Shown: piece by piece, positions 48,866 to 57,483 of the stretch
Numbering within the stretch: position 1 is the stretch's first letter
Layout: each line of letters opens with the position of its first letter
Assembly: GCA_009379845.1 (NCBI GenBank)
Contig: WHSZ01000011.1
Coordinates: 46,302-110,301 of the forward strand
DNA length: 64,000 bases
From: Pseudonocardiaceae bacterium
GTDB taxonomy: Bacteria > Actinomycetota > Actinomycetes > Mycobacteriales > Pseudonocardiaceae
Direction: 5' to 3'
Translations under genes and position numbers: made by a program
The notes under the pieces: model-generated
Told to the model about the DNA's origin: nothing
Seen by the model: only the letters and a program-made list of their open reading frames with translations
Database searches by the model: none

Positions 48866-50844
48866 TAGAGCTGGTACAGGCGCGTCCAGTTGTCCCGGCT
48901 GGACAGTTCCGGAAGCGCGCGGCGGTAGGCGGCCTGGGCGGCCGGGGCCTCCTTGCGCAGCCGGTTGATCATCGCGGCGCCGTCCTTGGCGAGCTTGAAC
49001 ATCAGCTGCCGGTCGTAGCGCCGGATGCGCACACCCTCCTGGTTCGCGTCGGTCACCACGGCGGTGTTGAAAAGCGATACGTGCCACCAGTGTGCCTCAT
49101 CGGCTGGCACCGCACCGAGCTGGTGCACGTGCTTGCCGAGCAACCGGTAAAGCAGCCGCTTCACCAGCACCGCCCGCTGCAGGCTCGGCCGCGGCGCCGA
49201 GTTGATGATCGCCACGTCCGAGGACCGGATCCCTGGCAGGTCCGTGGCGGGATGCCGATGCGTTTCCGGGTATTCCGCGCGGATCCGCCTGATCTCCTGC
49301 ATCGCGTGCACGCCACCGTCGTGCAGGATCCGCGGCCCCGCAAGGAAATCCTCGATCGCCTTGATCAGCGTGGCCGCCAGCCCGTACTGCATCCCGAGCA
49401 GATAGCGCACCAGCTGGGCGAGCAACGTGCGGATCAGCACCGTGGTGTTGAACGAGCTGTGCAGCGCCGCGGTGATCATCGAGTTGCGCAGGTTGAAGTA
49501 CCGGTGCCACTCGTCCCAGTCCTTCCACCAGAAGTCCGCGTGCCACACGCCGGCACCGGGCAGCGTCACGGTCCGGAAACCGTGCCCCCGCGCCCGGTAG
49601 CTGTACTCCGCGTCGTCCCACTGGAAGAAGAACGGCAGCGGGTAACCGATCTCCCGCACGATCTCGTACGGGATCAGGCAGGACCACCAGCCGTTGTAGC
49701 CGGCGTCCAGCCGCCGCTCCTGCCGGTTCGGCTCGCCGGTCTCCTCGTCGACACCGAGCAGGTCCGCGGTGTCCAGGCTGTGCTCGACGGGCTTTCCTGG
49801 CTGCAGCGCGTTCAGGTCCGCGAACTCGGCGCCGACGTGCAACTGGTTCGGGTGCAGCAGGTTCAGCATCTGCCCGCCGACGATCATCGGCTCGGTCACC
49901 CGGTTGGAGAACGCCGTCAACCGGATCACCAGATCCGGCTCGAGCAGCACGTCGTCGTCCATGAACAGCACGTTCGCGTGCTCGGTCGCGCTGGTGCCGG
50001 CCACTTCGTACAGCCCGCGGGTGAACCCGCCGGCACCACCGAGGTTCGGCTGCTTGATGTAGCGCAGCTTCGAGCCGAGTGTCTCGGACACCTCGGCGAA
50101 GCCGTCTCGCGAATCCACCGTGTCGTTTCCCTGATCGGCCACGTACATCACGTCGAGCGTTTCCAGCGAGTCCAGGTCGCCGGCCAGGTTGCGCAGCGTC
50201 GCCATGCAGTCGTCGGCACGGTTGCAGGTGCAGATGGTCACCGCGGTGGGGCGCACCTTCTCCGGCGCGTCCACGGTCCACCTAACGCGTTCCACGGTCA
50301 GCCGCTCGCCGACGTCCGTCCGCAGGTCCACCCACAGCGCGCCACCGTCGAAGAACCTGTCGACCTTCGCGCTCATCGTGATGATGCGCTGGTGCGCCTC
50401 GTGTACCCGCTCGGCGACGACGGTGCGGGTCTCCCCCTGCACGTCCGAAGCGCCGATGCTCAGCAGGCCGGACCCGCTGGCGAGCACCTCGACGCTGACC
50501 TGCCGCACGTGCGTCCAGCGCTGCCAGTAGCTCGCCGGGAACCGCCCGAAGTAAGTGTTCATGGAGACCTCGGCGGACGGATCCAGCACGATGCTGCCGC
50601 GCTCCCGGTGCGCCACGCCCTCGATGATCTCCGCGTACAGGTCCTTGCTCACCACGTCGGACGGCCCGGCGAACAACCCGCGCTGTGCCAGCAGCCGGTC
50701 CGGCGCGGTGTGTTCGACCAGCAACGAGCCGCTCATCGTGGACTTCGCGGCGCCGTTCTTCGGGGCCTTGGTCGCGGCGGTCGAATCCTCCTCCGCCGAC
50801 ACCGAAGTGCCCTGCCCACCAGCCGGCGTCGTGTTACCGGTCAT
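48865..50844 (-). CDS. glfT2: Galactofuranosyltransferase GlfT2
   Basis: A 659-residue polymerising GT2 enzyme. An N-terminal beta-sandwich precedes the GT-A domain with TAVTICTCNRADDCMATL, KQPNLGGAGGFTRGLYE and the metal triad FMDDDVLLEPD. The C-terminal helical part carries WDDAEYSYRARG and GVWHADFWWKDWDEWHRYFNLRN. It alternates beta-1,5 and beta-1,6 galactofuranose on the growing galactan (Rv3808c). Its stop codon adjoins palindromic element B. Confidence 0.96.
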   Translation of the reverse strand: MTGNTTPAGGQGTSVSAEEDSTAATKAPKNGAAKSTMSGSLLVEHTAPDRLLAQRGLFAGPSDVVSKDLYAEIIEGVAHRERGSIVLDPSAEVSMNTYFGRFPASYWQRWTHVRQVSVEVLASGSGLLSIGASDVQGETRTVVAERVHEAHQRIITMSAKVDRFFDGGALWVDLRTDVGERLTVERVRWTVDAPEKVRPTAVTICTCNRADDCMATLRNLAGDLDSLETLDVMYVADQGNDTVDSRDGFAEVSETLGSKLRYIKQPNLGGAGGFTRGLYEVAGTSATEHANVLFMDDDVLLEPDLVIRLTAFSNRVTEPMIVGGQMLNLLHPNQLHVGAEFADLNALQPGKPVEHSLDTADLLGVDEETGEPNRQERRLDAGYNGWWSCLIPYEIVREIGYPLPFFFQWDDAEYSYRARGHGFRTVTLPGAGVWHADFWWKDWDEWHRYFNLRNSMITAALHSSFNTTVLIRTLLAQLVRYLLGMQYGLAATLIKAIEDFLAGPRILHDGGVHAMQEIRRIRAEYPETHRHPATDLPGIRSSDVAIINSAPRPSLQRAVLVKRLLYRLLGKHVHQLGAVPADEAHWWHVSLFNTAVVTDANQEGVRIRRYDRQLMFKLAKDGAAMINRLRKEAPAAQAAYRRALPELSSRDNWTRLYQL

Positions 50845-50925
50845 CCCGCGTCAGCCTCCAAATTTTCGCCTGTCACGCGGTAGCCAAGGTACATGGTGCG
50901 GCGTCAAACGCCCGCAAGGAGCCGC

Positions 50926-51396
50926 CTAATTCGACGAGGCCGCCTTGGGCTCCCTGAACACCACGGTTTTCAACATCACGAAATTAATTGCCGTCGCGGT
51001 GCCCTGGGAAATAACCCAGGCGATGGTGCTTTCCCACTCCGATACCGGCAGCAATTGAAGCATCAGCCGGTTGACAGCCACCGCGACGAAAAACGTTACG
51101 CCGTAGAGCAACACGAAGCTGCCAACCTGCTTCGCACCGCCGGTCGCGCCAGCGGAAAAGGTGAACTTCCTGTTCAGGAAATACGCCGTCGTGGTGCCGA
51201 CAATAAAACTGATCGCCCTGGCGATGTCTTCCCACGGCGCGGACTCCATACCGAGCGCGCGCAGGCCCTGGTACACGCTGAAGTCGAGAATCGCGCAGAA
51301 ACCGCCGATCAGCACGAAACGAGCCACCTGAGCGAAAAACCCGATACGGGGTTTCTCGGTCTCGGTTTCGGAGCCAGACGCCACGGTGGTCACCAC
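50926..51396 (-). CDS. GtrA family membrane protein (Rv3789-like)
   Basis: A 156-residue protein with four membrane segments: FVLIGGFCAILDFSVYQGLRAL, ISFIVGTTTAYFLNRKFTF (GtrA signature), FVLLYGVTFFVAVAVNRLML and IAWVISQGTATAINFVMLKTVVF. The mycobacterial homologue beside dprE1 is implicated in decaprenylphosphoryl-arabinose handling and in anchoring AftA. Divergent from dprE1 here. Confidence 0.88.
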   Translation of the reverse strand: MVTTVASGSETETEKPRIGFFAQVARFVLIGGFCAILDFSVYQGLRALGMESAPWEDIARAISFIVGTTTAYFLNRKFTFSAGATGGAKQVGSFVLLYGVTFFVAVAVNRLMLQLLPVSEWESTIAWVISQGTATAINFVMLKTVVFREPKAASSN

Positions 51397-51492
51397 TCAA
51401 CCTCGCAAATACGCGATCGGACATTCTCGGCCGAACCAGTGTAGAAGCGGGCGCCGAAAGACCCGGGACCGGCCGTCGTTACCCTTGGGCAG

Positions 51493-52863
51493 GTGAGCCC
51501 GACAAGCCCCGAACCCCACACCGAGCTGCGGACCCTCACCGGCTGGGCGCGCACCGCTCCGACCACCGCCGAGGTGCTCCAAACCCGCGACGTCGAGGCC
51601 ATCGCGCGAGCCGTCACCCGGGCGGGTGAACGCGGCGTGATCGCCCGCGGGCTCGGACGTTCGTACGGCGATCCCGCCCAGAACGCCGGCGGGCTGGTGG
51701 TCGACATGACCGCGCTGAACAAGATCCACTCGATCGACGCGGAAACCGGACTCGCGGTGCTGGACGCCGGAGTGAGCCTGGACGAGCTGATGCGCGCCGG
51801 CCTCCCGTTCGGGCTGTGGGTGCCGGTGCTGCCCGGCACCCGCCAGGTGACCATTGGCGGCGCGATCGGGTCGGACATCCACGGTAAGAACCACCATTCC
51901 GCTGGCAGTTTCGGCAACTGGGTGCGCTCGCTGGACCTGGTCACCGCGGACGGCCAGGTCCGCACGCTCACCCCGGACGACGAGCTGTTCTGGGCGACAG
52001 TCGGCGGCATGGGTCTCACCGGCATCGTGGTCCGCGCGACGATCCAGATGAAACACACCGAGACCGCGTACTTCATCGTGGACAACGACCGCACGGCCGA
52101 CCTCGACGAAACCCTGGAACTGTTCAGCGACGGCTCGGACCAGCAGTACGACTACTCGATGGCCTGGTTCGACTCGATCTCCACGGATTCGAAGCTCGGC
52201 CGCTCGGTGTTCTCCCGCGGCTGCTTGGCAAAGCTCGATGAGCTGCCGAAGAAACGCCGCAAGGCGCCGCTGAAGTTCGACGCGCCGCAGCTGCTGACCT
52301 TTCCGGACGTTTTCCCGAACGGGCTGGCCAACAAGCTGACCTTCAGCGCGCTCGGCGAAGTCTGGTACCGCAAGGCGCCGAAGCAAGGCCGTGGGCTGAT
52401 TCAGAATCTCACCAGCTTTTACCACCCGCTCGACATGTTCGGAGAGTGGAATCGCGCGTACGGTTCGCATGGCTTTCTGCAGTACCAGTTCATCGTGCCA
52501 TTCGACGCGGAAGACACGCTCCGGCAGATCGTGCGGCTAATCGCGGAATCCGGTCATGTGTCGTTCCTGAATGTGCTCAAGCGGATGGGCGAGTCCAATC
52601 CCGCTCCGCTGTCCTTTCCCATGCCGGGCTGGACGATCACCGTGGATTTCCCGATCAAATCGGGGCTGCACGAGCTTTGCGCGCGGCTGGACGAGCTGGT
52701 GCTCGACGCGGGCGGCAGGGGATACCTGGCGAAGGATTCCCGCATGTCCCCGGAAACGTTCGAGCGGATGTATCCCCGCCTGGACGAATGGCGCAAGGTT
52801 CGTGCTTCCGTTGACCCCGATGGCGTTTTCGTCTCCGATATGTCCCGAAGGTTGGCATTGTGA
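51493..52863 (+). CDS. dprE1: Decaprenylphosphoryl-D-ribose oxidase DprE1
   Basis: A 456-residue VAO-family flavoenzyme. The FAD-binding part has [17 protein letters not shown] and [23 protein letters not shown]. The substrate domain ends [26 protein letters not shown]. It oxidises DPR to the 2-keto intermediate on the way to DPA, the arabinose donor. The residue equivalent to Cys387 of M. tuberculosis, the covalent target of benzothiazinones, is Thr383 here ([11 protein letters not shown] instead of PGWNICVDFPI). GTG start; 4-base overlap with dprE2. Confidence 0.96.
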   Translation: MSPTSPEPHTELRTLTGWARTAPTTAEVLQTRDVEAIARAVTRAGERGVIARGLGRSYGDPAQNAGGLVVDMTALNKIHSIDAETGLAVLDAGVSLDELMRAGLPFGLWVPVLPGTRQVTIGGAIGSDIHGKNHHSAGSFGNWVRSLDLVTADGQVRTLTPDDELFWATVGGMGLTGIVVRATIQMKHTETAYFIVDNDRTADLDETLELFSDGSDQQYDYSMAWFDSISTDSKLGRSVFSRGCLAKLDELPKKRRKAPLKFDAPQLLTFPDVFPNGLANKLTFSALGEVWYRKAPKQGRGLIQNLTSFYHPLDMFGEWNRAYGSHGFLQYQFIVPFDAEDTLRQIVRLIAESGHVSFLNVLKRMGESNPAPLSFPMPGWTITVDFPIKSGLHELCARLDELVLDAGGRGYLAKDSRMSPETFERMYPRLDEWRKVRASVDPDGVFVSDMSRRLAL

Positions 52864-53615
52864 TCGACGCTGTAGGAAACCCCCAGTCGTTGCTGCTACT
52901 CGGCGGCACCTCCGACATCGCCCTTGCCATCGCGGAGAAGTACGCCGCGAACCGGCCGCTGCGGATCGTGCTCGCCGCGCGCAAGTCCACCCGCGCGGAG
53001 GACGCGGCGGAGCGGCTCCGCAAGACCGGCTCCGACGTGTCCATCGTCGAGTTCGACGCCAAGGACACCGACTCGCACCCCTCGGTCATCGAGAAGGCGT
53101 TCGCGGGCGGGGATATCGACGTGACGGTCGTGGCCTTCGGGCTGCTCGGGGACGCCGAAGAGGCCTGGCAGGACCACGCGAAGGCCGTGGAGCTGGCGCA
53201 CGTGAACTACACGGCCGCGGTGTCCACCGGCGTCGCGCTGTCCGAGAAGCTGAAGAGGCAGGGGCACGGCACGGTGATCGCGCTGTCCTCGGTGGCCGGC
53301 GAGCGGGTGCGGCGGTCGAACTTCCTGTACGGCTCGACCAAGGCCGGGTTCGACGGGTTCTACCTCGGGCTCGGCGAAGCGCTTCGGCCGCACGGCCCGA
53401 AGGTGACCGTAGTGCGCCCCGGCTATGTGAAAACCAAGATGACCGACGGCATGGACGAAGCACCGCTGGCGCAGACCGCGGAGCAGGTCGCCACGGTCGC
53501 GGTGGACGGCGCGCGTAAGGGCAAGGACCTGGTGTGGGCTCCCGCGCAGTTCCGGTTCGTGATGTCCGCGCTGCGGCACGTCCCGCGCCCGATCTTCCGC
53601 AAGCTGCCCATCTGA
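52860..53615 (+). CDS. dprE2: Decaprenylphosphoryl-2-keto-erythro-pentose reductase DprE2
   Basis: A 251-residue short-chain dehydrogenase. NAD loop [24 protein letters not shown], the serine in [11 protein letters not shown] and the catalytic YGSTKAG (YxxxK). It reduces the DprE1 product to DPA. GTG start overlapping dprE1. Followed by an unrelated oxidoreductase and not by aftA/emb genes as in mycobacteria. Confidence 0.95.
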   Translation: MIDAVGNPQSLLLLGGTSDIALAIAEKYAANRPLRIVLAARKSTRAEDAAERLRKTGSDVSIVEFDAKDTDSHPSVIEKAFAGGDIDVTVVAFGLLGDAEEAWQDHAKAVELAHVNYTAAVSTGVALSEKLKRQGHGTVIALSSVAGERVRRSNFLYGSTKAGFDGFYLGLGEALRPHGPKVTVVRPGYVKTKMTDGMDEAPLAQTAEQVATVAVDGARKGKDLVWAPAQFRFVMSALRHVPRPIFRKLPI

Positions 53616-53747
53616 CACTCGTCCCACGCGGCCCCTGATCCCGGCGTAGTGTACTCATAACGGCGTCATAAAAACGTTGTGGGTACCTAACGCTGAAGAG
53701 GATCACATTCGGTGTGCAATGTGCCCCGGACCGTGGAGGATGGCGTT

Positions 53748-54875
53748 ATGCACGTCATCGTGGTCGGCGCAGGGATCATCGGGTCAGCGGTGGCGGCTTC
53801 CCTTGCCGAACACGGGGCGCGGGTCACGCTGCTCGACGCGGCGGCCATGCCCGGTACGGGCACCTCGTCCGGCACGTTCGGCTGGGTCAACGCCAACGAC
53901 CGGCGACCGGACTCCTACCACGAGCTCAGCAACGCCGCGGTGCGCGAACATCACGGCCTCGCCACCGGCGGCGCCGACTGGTTCCAGGGGCACGGCCACC
54001 TGGAATGCGCCGTCGACGCGGAACACCGGCAGCGGTTGCTGGACACCGTGCTCCGGTTGCGCGATCTGGGCTACCCCGCCGAGCCGTTGAGCTACCAGCA
54101 GGCCCGCGCGCTCGAGCCGGACGTGGACTTCCCCGAGGACGGGGATTTCGCGCTGTTCCCCGAGGAAGGGCACTGCTATCCCGAACTGCTGATCGCGCAC
54201 TTGCTGGGGCGAGCGCGGGTGCACGGGGCCCGATTCCGGGGCAACAGCGCGGTGCTGGCGATCATGGACGGCGCCGTGCAGCTGGACACCGGCGAGGTGC
54301 TCACCGCCGACCACGTGGTCAGCTGCGTCGGCCGGCACACCGCGACGCTGCTGCCCGAAGTACCGATGATCCCGCCCGCACGGGGAAACGCCGCCGTCGG
54401 CTTCCTGGCGCGGACGCCGCCCGTGCCGGTGCGGCTGTCCAGGGTGCTCACCATGGACACGCTGCGCCTGCGGCCGGCGGGCGGCGGACGGCTCTGGCTG
54501 CAGGCGCTCGACCTGGACATCGGCGCCGACCCGGCGGTGCCGCCGGACGACGGCATCCGGCACACCTTCAGCGCCCGCGCCGCCGAGACGCTGAGCAGCG
54601 GCTACCGGCTCGGCTTGGACGCGCTGCTGGTCGGCCAGCGCGCGCTGCCGGTGGACGGCCTGCCCGTGGTCGGGCCGCTACCCGAGCGACCGCGGGTGTA
54701 CGTGATCACCACGCACAGCGGGGTCACGCTCGCACCGCTGCTCGGCCGGCTGGCCGCCGAGGAGTTGTACTCCGGCGCGCGTGCCGAGTTGCTCACCCCG
54801 TTCCGCCCGGAGCGCTTCGCGAACGGCGCGGCCGTCGCGCAGGTGCAACCCGCGGCCCGCCCCACCGACCCGTGA
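53748..54875 (+). CDS. FAD-dependent oxidoreductase (DAO/glycine oxidase type)
   Basis: A 375-residue protein. The Rossmann FAD loop is VIVVGAGIIGSAVAASLAEHGARVTLLDA, then GTSSGTFGWVNANDRRPDSYHELSN; the C-terminal FAD segment is ALPVDGLPVVGPLPERPRVYVITTHSGVTLAPLLG. It oxidises an amine or amino acid; substrate unknown. ATG at 53748 has ggagga 6-7 bases upstream; an earlier ATG lacks a site. Not part of the arabinogalactan pathway as far as known. Confidence 0.87.
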   Translation: MHVIVVGAGIIGSAVAASLAEHGARVTLLDAAAMPGTGTSSGTFGWVNANDRRPDSYHELSNAAVREHHGLATGGADWFQGHGHLECAVDAEHRQRLLDTVLRLRDLGYPAEPLSYQQARALEPDVDFPEDGDFALFPEEGHCYPELLIAHLLGRARVHGARFRGNSAVLAIMDGAVQLDTGEVLTADHVVSCVGRHTATLLPEVPMIPPARGNAAVGFLARTPPVPVRLSRVLTMDTLRLRPAGGGRLWLQALDLDIGADPAVPPDDGIRHTFSARAAETLSSGYRLGLDALLVGQRALPVDGLPVVGPLPERPRVYVITTHSGVTLAPLLGRLAAEELYSGARAELLTPFRPERFANGAAVAQVQPAARPTDP

Positions 54876-54882
54876 GCACTGG

Positions 54883-57477
54883 TCACAGCAGGGTCAGCTC
54901 GCCGACGTCGGTGACACGTAGCACCGCGTAGCCCGTTTCGTCGGACGCCGCCAGGTCCACCTCGGCGCTGATGCCCCAGTCGTGGTCACCCTCCGGGTCC
55001 TGGAAGATCTGCCGCACCCGCCACACGCCGGCGTCCGGCTCGATCATCAGCAGCGCGGGGCCGCGCGCGTCCGGGCCCGTGCCGATGAACTCGTGCTCCG
55101 CGAAGTAGGCGTCCAACGCCTCCGCCCACGCGCCGGCGTCCCAGCCGGAATCGGCGTCCAGCTCGGCGAGCGCCTGGTGCTCGCGCCGCGCCGCGAGCTC
55201 GACCCTGCGGAATAGCTCGTTGCGCACCAGCACCCGGAACGCCCGCTCGTTCCGGGTCACCGGCGGCGGCGCGGTCTCCGGCTGCCGGGATGGCCCCGGC
55301 ACGGCTGCCGTGTCCGGGTGCCGCAACGCCTCCCACTCGTCGAGCAAGCTCGAGTCCACCTGACGCACCAGCTCACCCAGCCACTCGATGAGGTCCCACA
55401 GCTCGGGCGTCTTCGCGTCGTCCGGAACGGTGTGCCGCAGCGCGTCATAGACATCCGCGAGGTAGCGCAACAGCAGCCCCTCCGAACGGGCCACCCGGTA
55501 GTACCCGACGTACTCAACGAAGTTCATCGCCCGCTCGTACATGTCCCTGGCGACGGATTTCGGGGACGGCCGGTGATCCGATACCCACGGGTGGCCCGGC
55601 CGGTAGCTCTCGTACCCGACGTGCAGCAGTTCCTCGAGCGGCTTGGGATAGCCGACGTCCTCGAGCTGCGCCATGCGCTCCTCGTAGTCCAACCCTTCTG
55701 CCTTCATCGCGGCGACGGCCTCGCCGCGCGCCTTGTCCCGCTGCGCGTAGAGCACCTGCCTCGGATCCTCCACAATGGATTCCACAATGGACACCACGTC
55801 GAGTGGGTAGCTCGGCGACGCGGGATCGAGCAGTTCGATCGCGGCCAGCGCGAACGGCGCGAGCGGCTGGTTCAGCGCGAAGTCGAACTGCAGGTCAACG
55901 GTGAGCCGGACGATCCTCCCGTCGGCGTCCGGCTCGGGAAGCTGCTCGACAACGCCCGCGGAGCGCAACGCCCGGTACATCGCGATGGCCCGCAGGATGT
56001 GCTTGCGCTGCATGCCGCGCGGCTCGTGATTGTCCTCGAGCAGGTGGCGCATGGCGTGGAAGGCGTTCGCAGGCCTTGCGATGACGTTCAGCAGCATGGC
56101 GTGGCTGACCGCGAAGCTTGACGTGAGCGGCTCCGGCTCGCTGGCGATCAACCGTTCGAACGTGGACTCCGTCCAGTTCACGAAGCCTTCCGGGGCCTTC
56201 TTGCGCACGATCTTGCGCTTCTTCTTCGGGTCGTCGCCGGCTTTCCGCAACGCCTTCGCGTTCTCGATCACGTGATCCGGCGCCTGCACCACCACGTAGC
56301 CGTCCGTGTCGTACCCGGCCCGTCCCGCGCGACCGGCGACCTGGTGGAACTCGCGGGCGCGAATGTGCCGCATCCGCGTGCCGTCGAACTTGGTCAGCCC
56401 GGTGAACACCACCGTCCTGATCGGCACGTTGATGCCGACCCCGAGCGTGTCCGTGCCGCAGATGATCTTGAGTAGCCCGGCCTGTGCCAGCTGCTCGACG
56501 AGCCGGCGGTACTTCGGCAGCATGCCGGCGTGGTGCACGCCGATCCCGTGTCGCACCAGGCGGGACAGCGCCTTGCCGAACCCGGCCGCGAACCGGAAGT
56601 CGCCGATCAGCTCGGCGATCGCGTCCTTCTCCGCGCGGCTGCACACGTTGATGCTCATCAGCGCCTGCGCCCGCTCAACGGCGGCGGCCTGCGCGAAGTG
56701 CACCACGTAGACCGGTTCCTGCCGGCCGGCCAGCAGCTCGTCGATCGTCTCGTGCAGCGGGGTCAGCGCGTACCGGTAGGTCAGCGGCACCGGCCGCTGC
56801 GCGGAGGTGACCACGGCCGTTGTGCGCCCGGTGCGCGCGGTCAGGTCCTTCTGGAAGAAGCTCATATCGCCGAGCGTCGCGGACATCAGCACGAACTGGG
56901 CGTTCGGCAGTTCGAGCAGCGGCACCTGCCACGCCCAGCCGCGATCCGGTTCGGAGTAGAAGTGGAACTCGTCCATGATCACTTGGCCGACGTCGGCGGC
57001 CCTGCCGTGCCGCAGCGCGATGTTCGCCAGGATCTCCGCCGTGCAGCAGATGATCGGCGCGTCCGGGTTCACGCTGGAGTCGCCGGTGAGCATGCCGACC
57101 GAATCCGCGCCGAACTCCCCGATCAGCGCGAAGAACTTCTCGGACACCAGCGCTTTGATCGGCGCCGTGTAGTACGACCGCTTGCCGTGCGCGAGCGCGG
57201 CGAAATGCGCACCGATCGCGACCAGGCTCTTGCCGGAGCCGGTCGGCGTGGACAGGATCACGTTCGCCCCGGAAACGATCTCGATCATCGCTTCCTCTTG
57301 CGCCGGGTACAGCGTGAGCCCCTGCTGCTCGGCCCAAGACCCGAACGCGCTGTACAGCGCGTCCGGGTCTCGTGAGTCAGCGAGACCTGCTTGCAGGGTC
57401 GAGCCATTAGCAGCGAGACCTGCTTGCGGGGTCGAGCCATTGGCGCCGTGGGTGCTATGACCCTGAAAAAGGCTCAC
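54883..57477 (-). CDS. DUF3516 domain DEAD/DEAH-box RNA helicase
   Basis: An 864-residue SF2 helicase. Walker A is STPTGSGKS (about residues 77-85), motif II is MDEFHFYSEPDRGW, motif III is LMSATLGD, and motif VI is HQVAGRAGRAGYD, followed by the long C-terminal DUF3516 region. It resembles Ski2/Mtr4-like enzymes thought to act in RNA turnover. The GTG start at 57477 overlaps the aftB stop (GTGA), which supports it. The first about 34 residues, including two 11-residue repeats (NGSTPQAGLAA, NGSTLQAGLAD), derive from a palindromic intergenic element. Confidence 0.9.
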   Translation of the reverse strand: MSLFQGHSTHGANGSTPQAGLAANGSTLQAGLADSRDPDALYSAFGSWAEQQGLTLYPAQEEAMIEIVSGANVILSTPTGSGKSLVAIGAHFAALAHGKRSYYTAPIKALVSEKFFALIGEFGADSVGMLTGDSSVNPDAPIICCTAEILANIALRHGRAADVGQVIMDEFHFYSEPDRGWAWQVPLLELPNAQFVLMSATLGDMSFFQKDLTARTGRTTAVVTSAQRPVPLTYRYALTPLHETIDELLAGRQEPVYVVHFAQAAAVERAQALMSINVCSRAEKDAIAELIGDFRFAAGFGKALSRLVRHGIGVHHAGMLPKYRRLVEQLAQAGLLKIICGTDTLGVGINVPIRTVVFTGLTKFDGTRMRHIRAREFHQVAGRAGRAGYDTDGYVVVQAPDHVIENAKALRKAGDDPKKKRKIVRKKAPEGFVNWTESTFERLIASEPEPLTSSFAVSHAMLLNVIARPANAFHAMRHLLEDNHEPRGMQRKHILRAIAMYRALRSAGVVEQLPEPDADGRIVRLTVDLQFDFALNQPLAPFALAAIELLDPASPSYPLDVVSIVESIVEDPRQVLYAQRDKARGEAVAAMKAEGLDYEERMAQLEDVGYPKPLEELLHVGYESYRPGHPWVSDHRPSPKSVARDMYERAMNFVEYVGYYRVARSEGLLLRYLADVYDALRHTVPDDAKTPELWDLIEWLGELVRQVDSSLLDEWEALRHPDTAAVPGPSRQPETAPPPVTRNERAFRVLVRNELFRRVELAARREHQALAELDADSGWDAGAWAEALDAYFAEHEFIGTGPDARGPALLMIEPDAGVWRVRQIFQDPEGDHDWGISAEVDLAASDETGYAVLRVTDVGELTLL

Positions 57478-57483
57478 GAGCTC
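57368..57483. repeat. Palindromic element C with 33-bp tandem repeats, forming the helicase 5' end
   Basis: Left end tctcgtgagtcagcgag matches element A; right end aaaaaggctcacgagct resembles A and B. Between them, a 33-bp unit (agcgagacctgcttgc..., 57379 and 57412) is present twice. The element overlaps the aftB stop and supplies the helicase start codon and N-terminal repeats. Confidence 0.7.
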
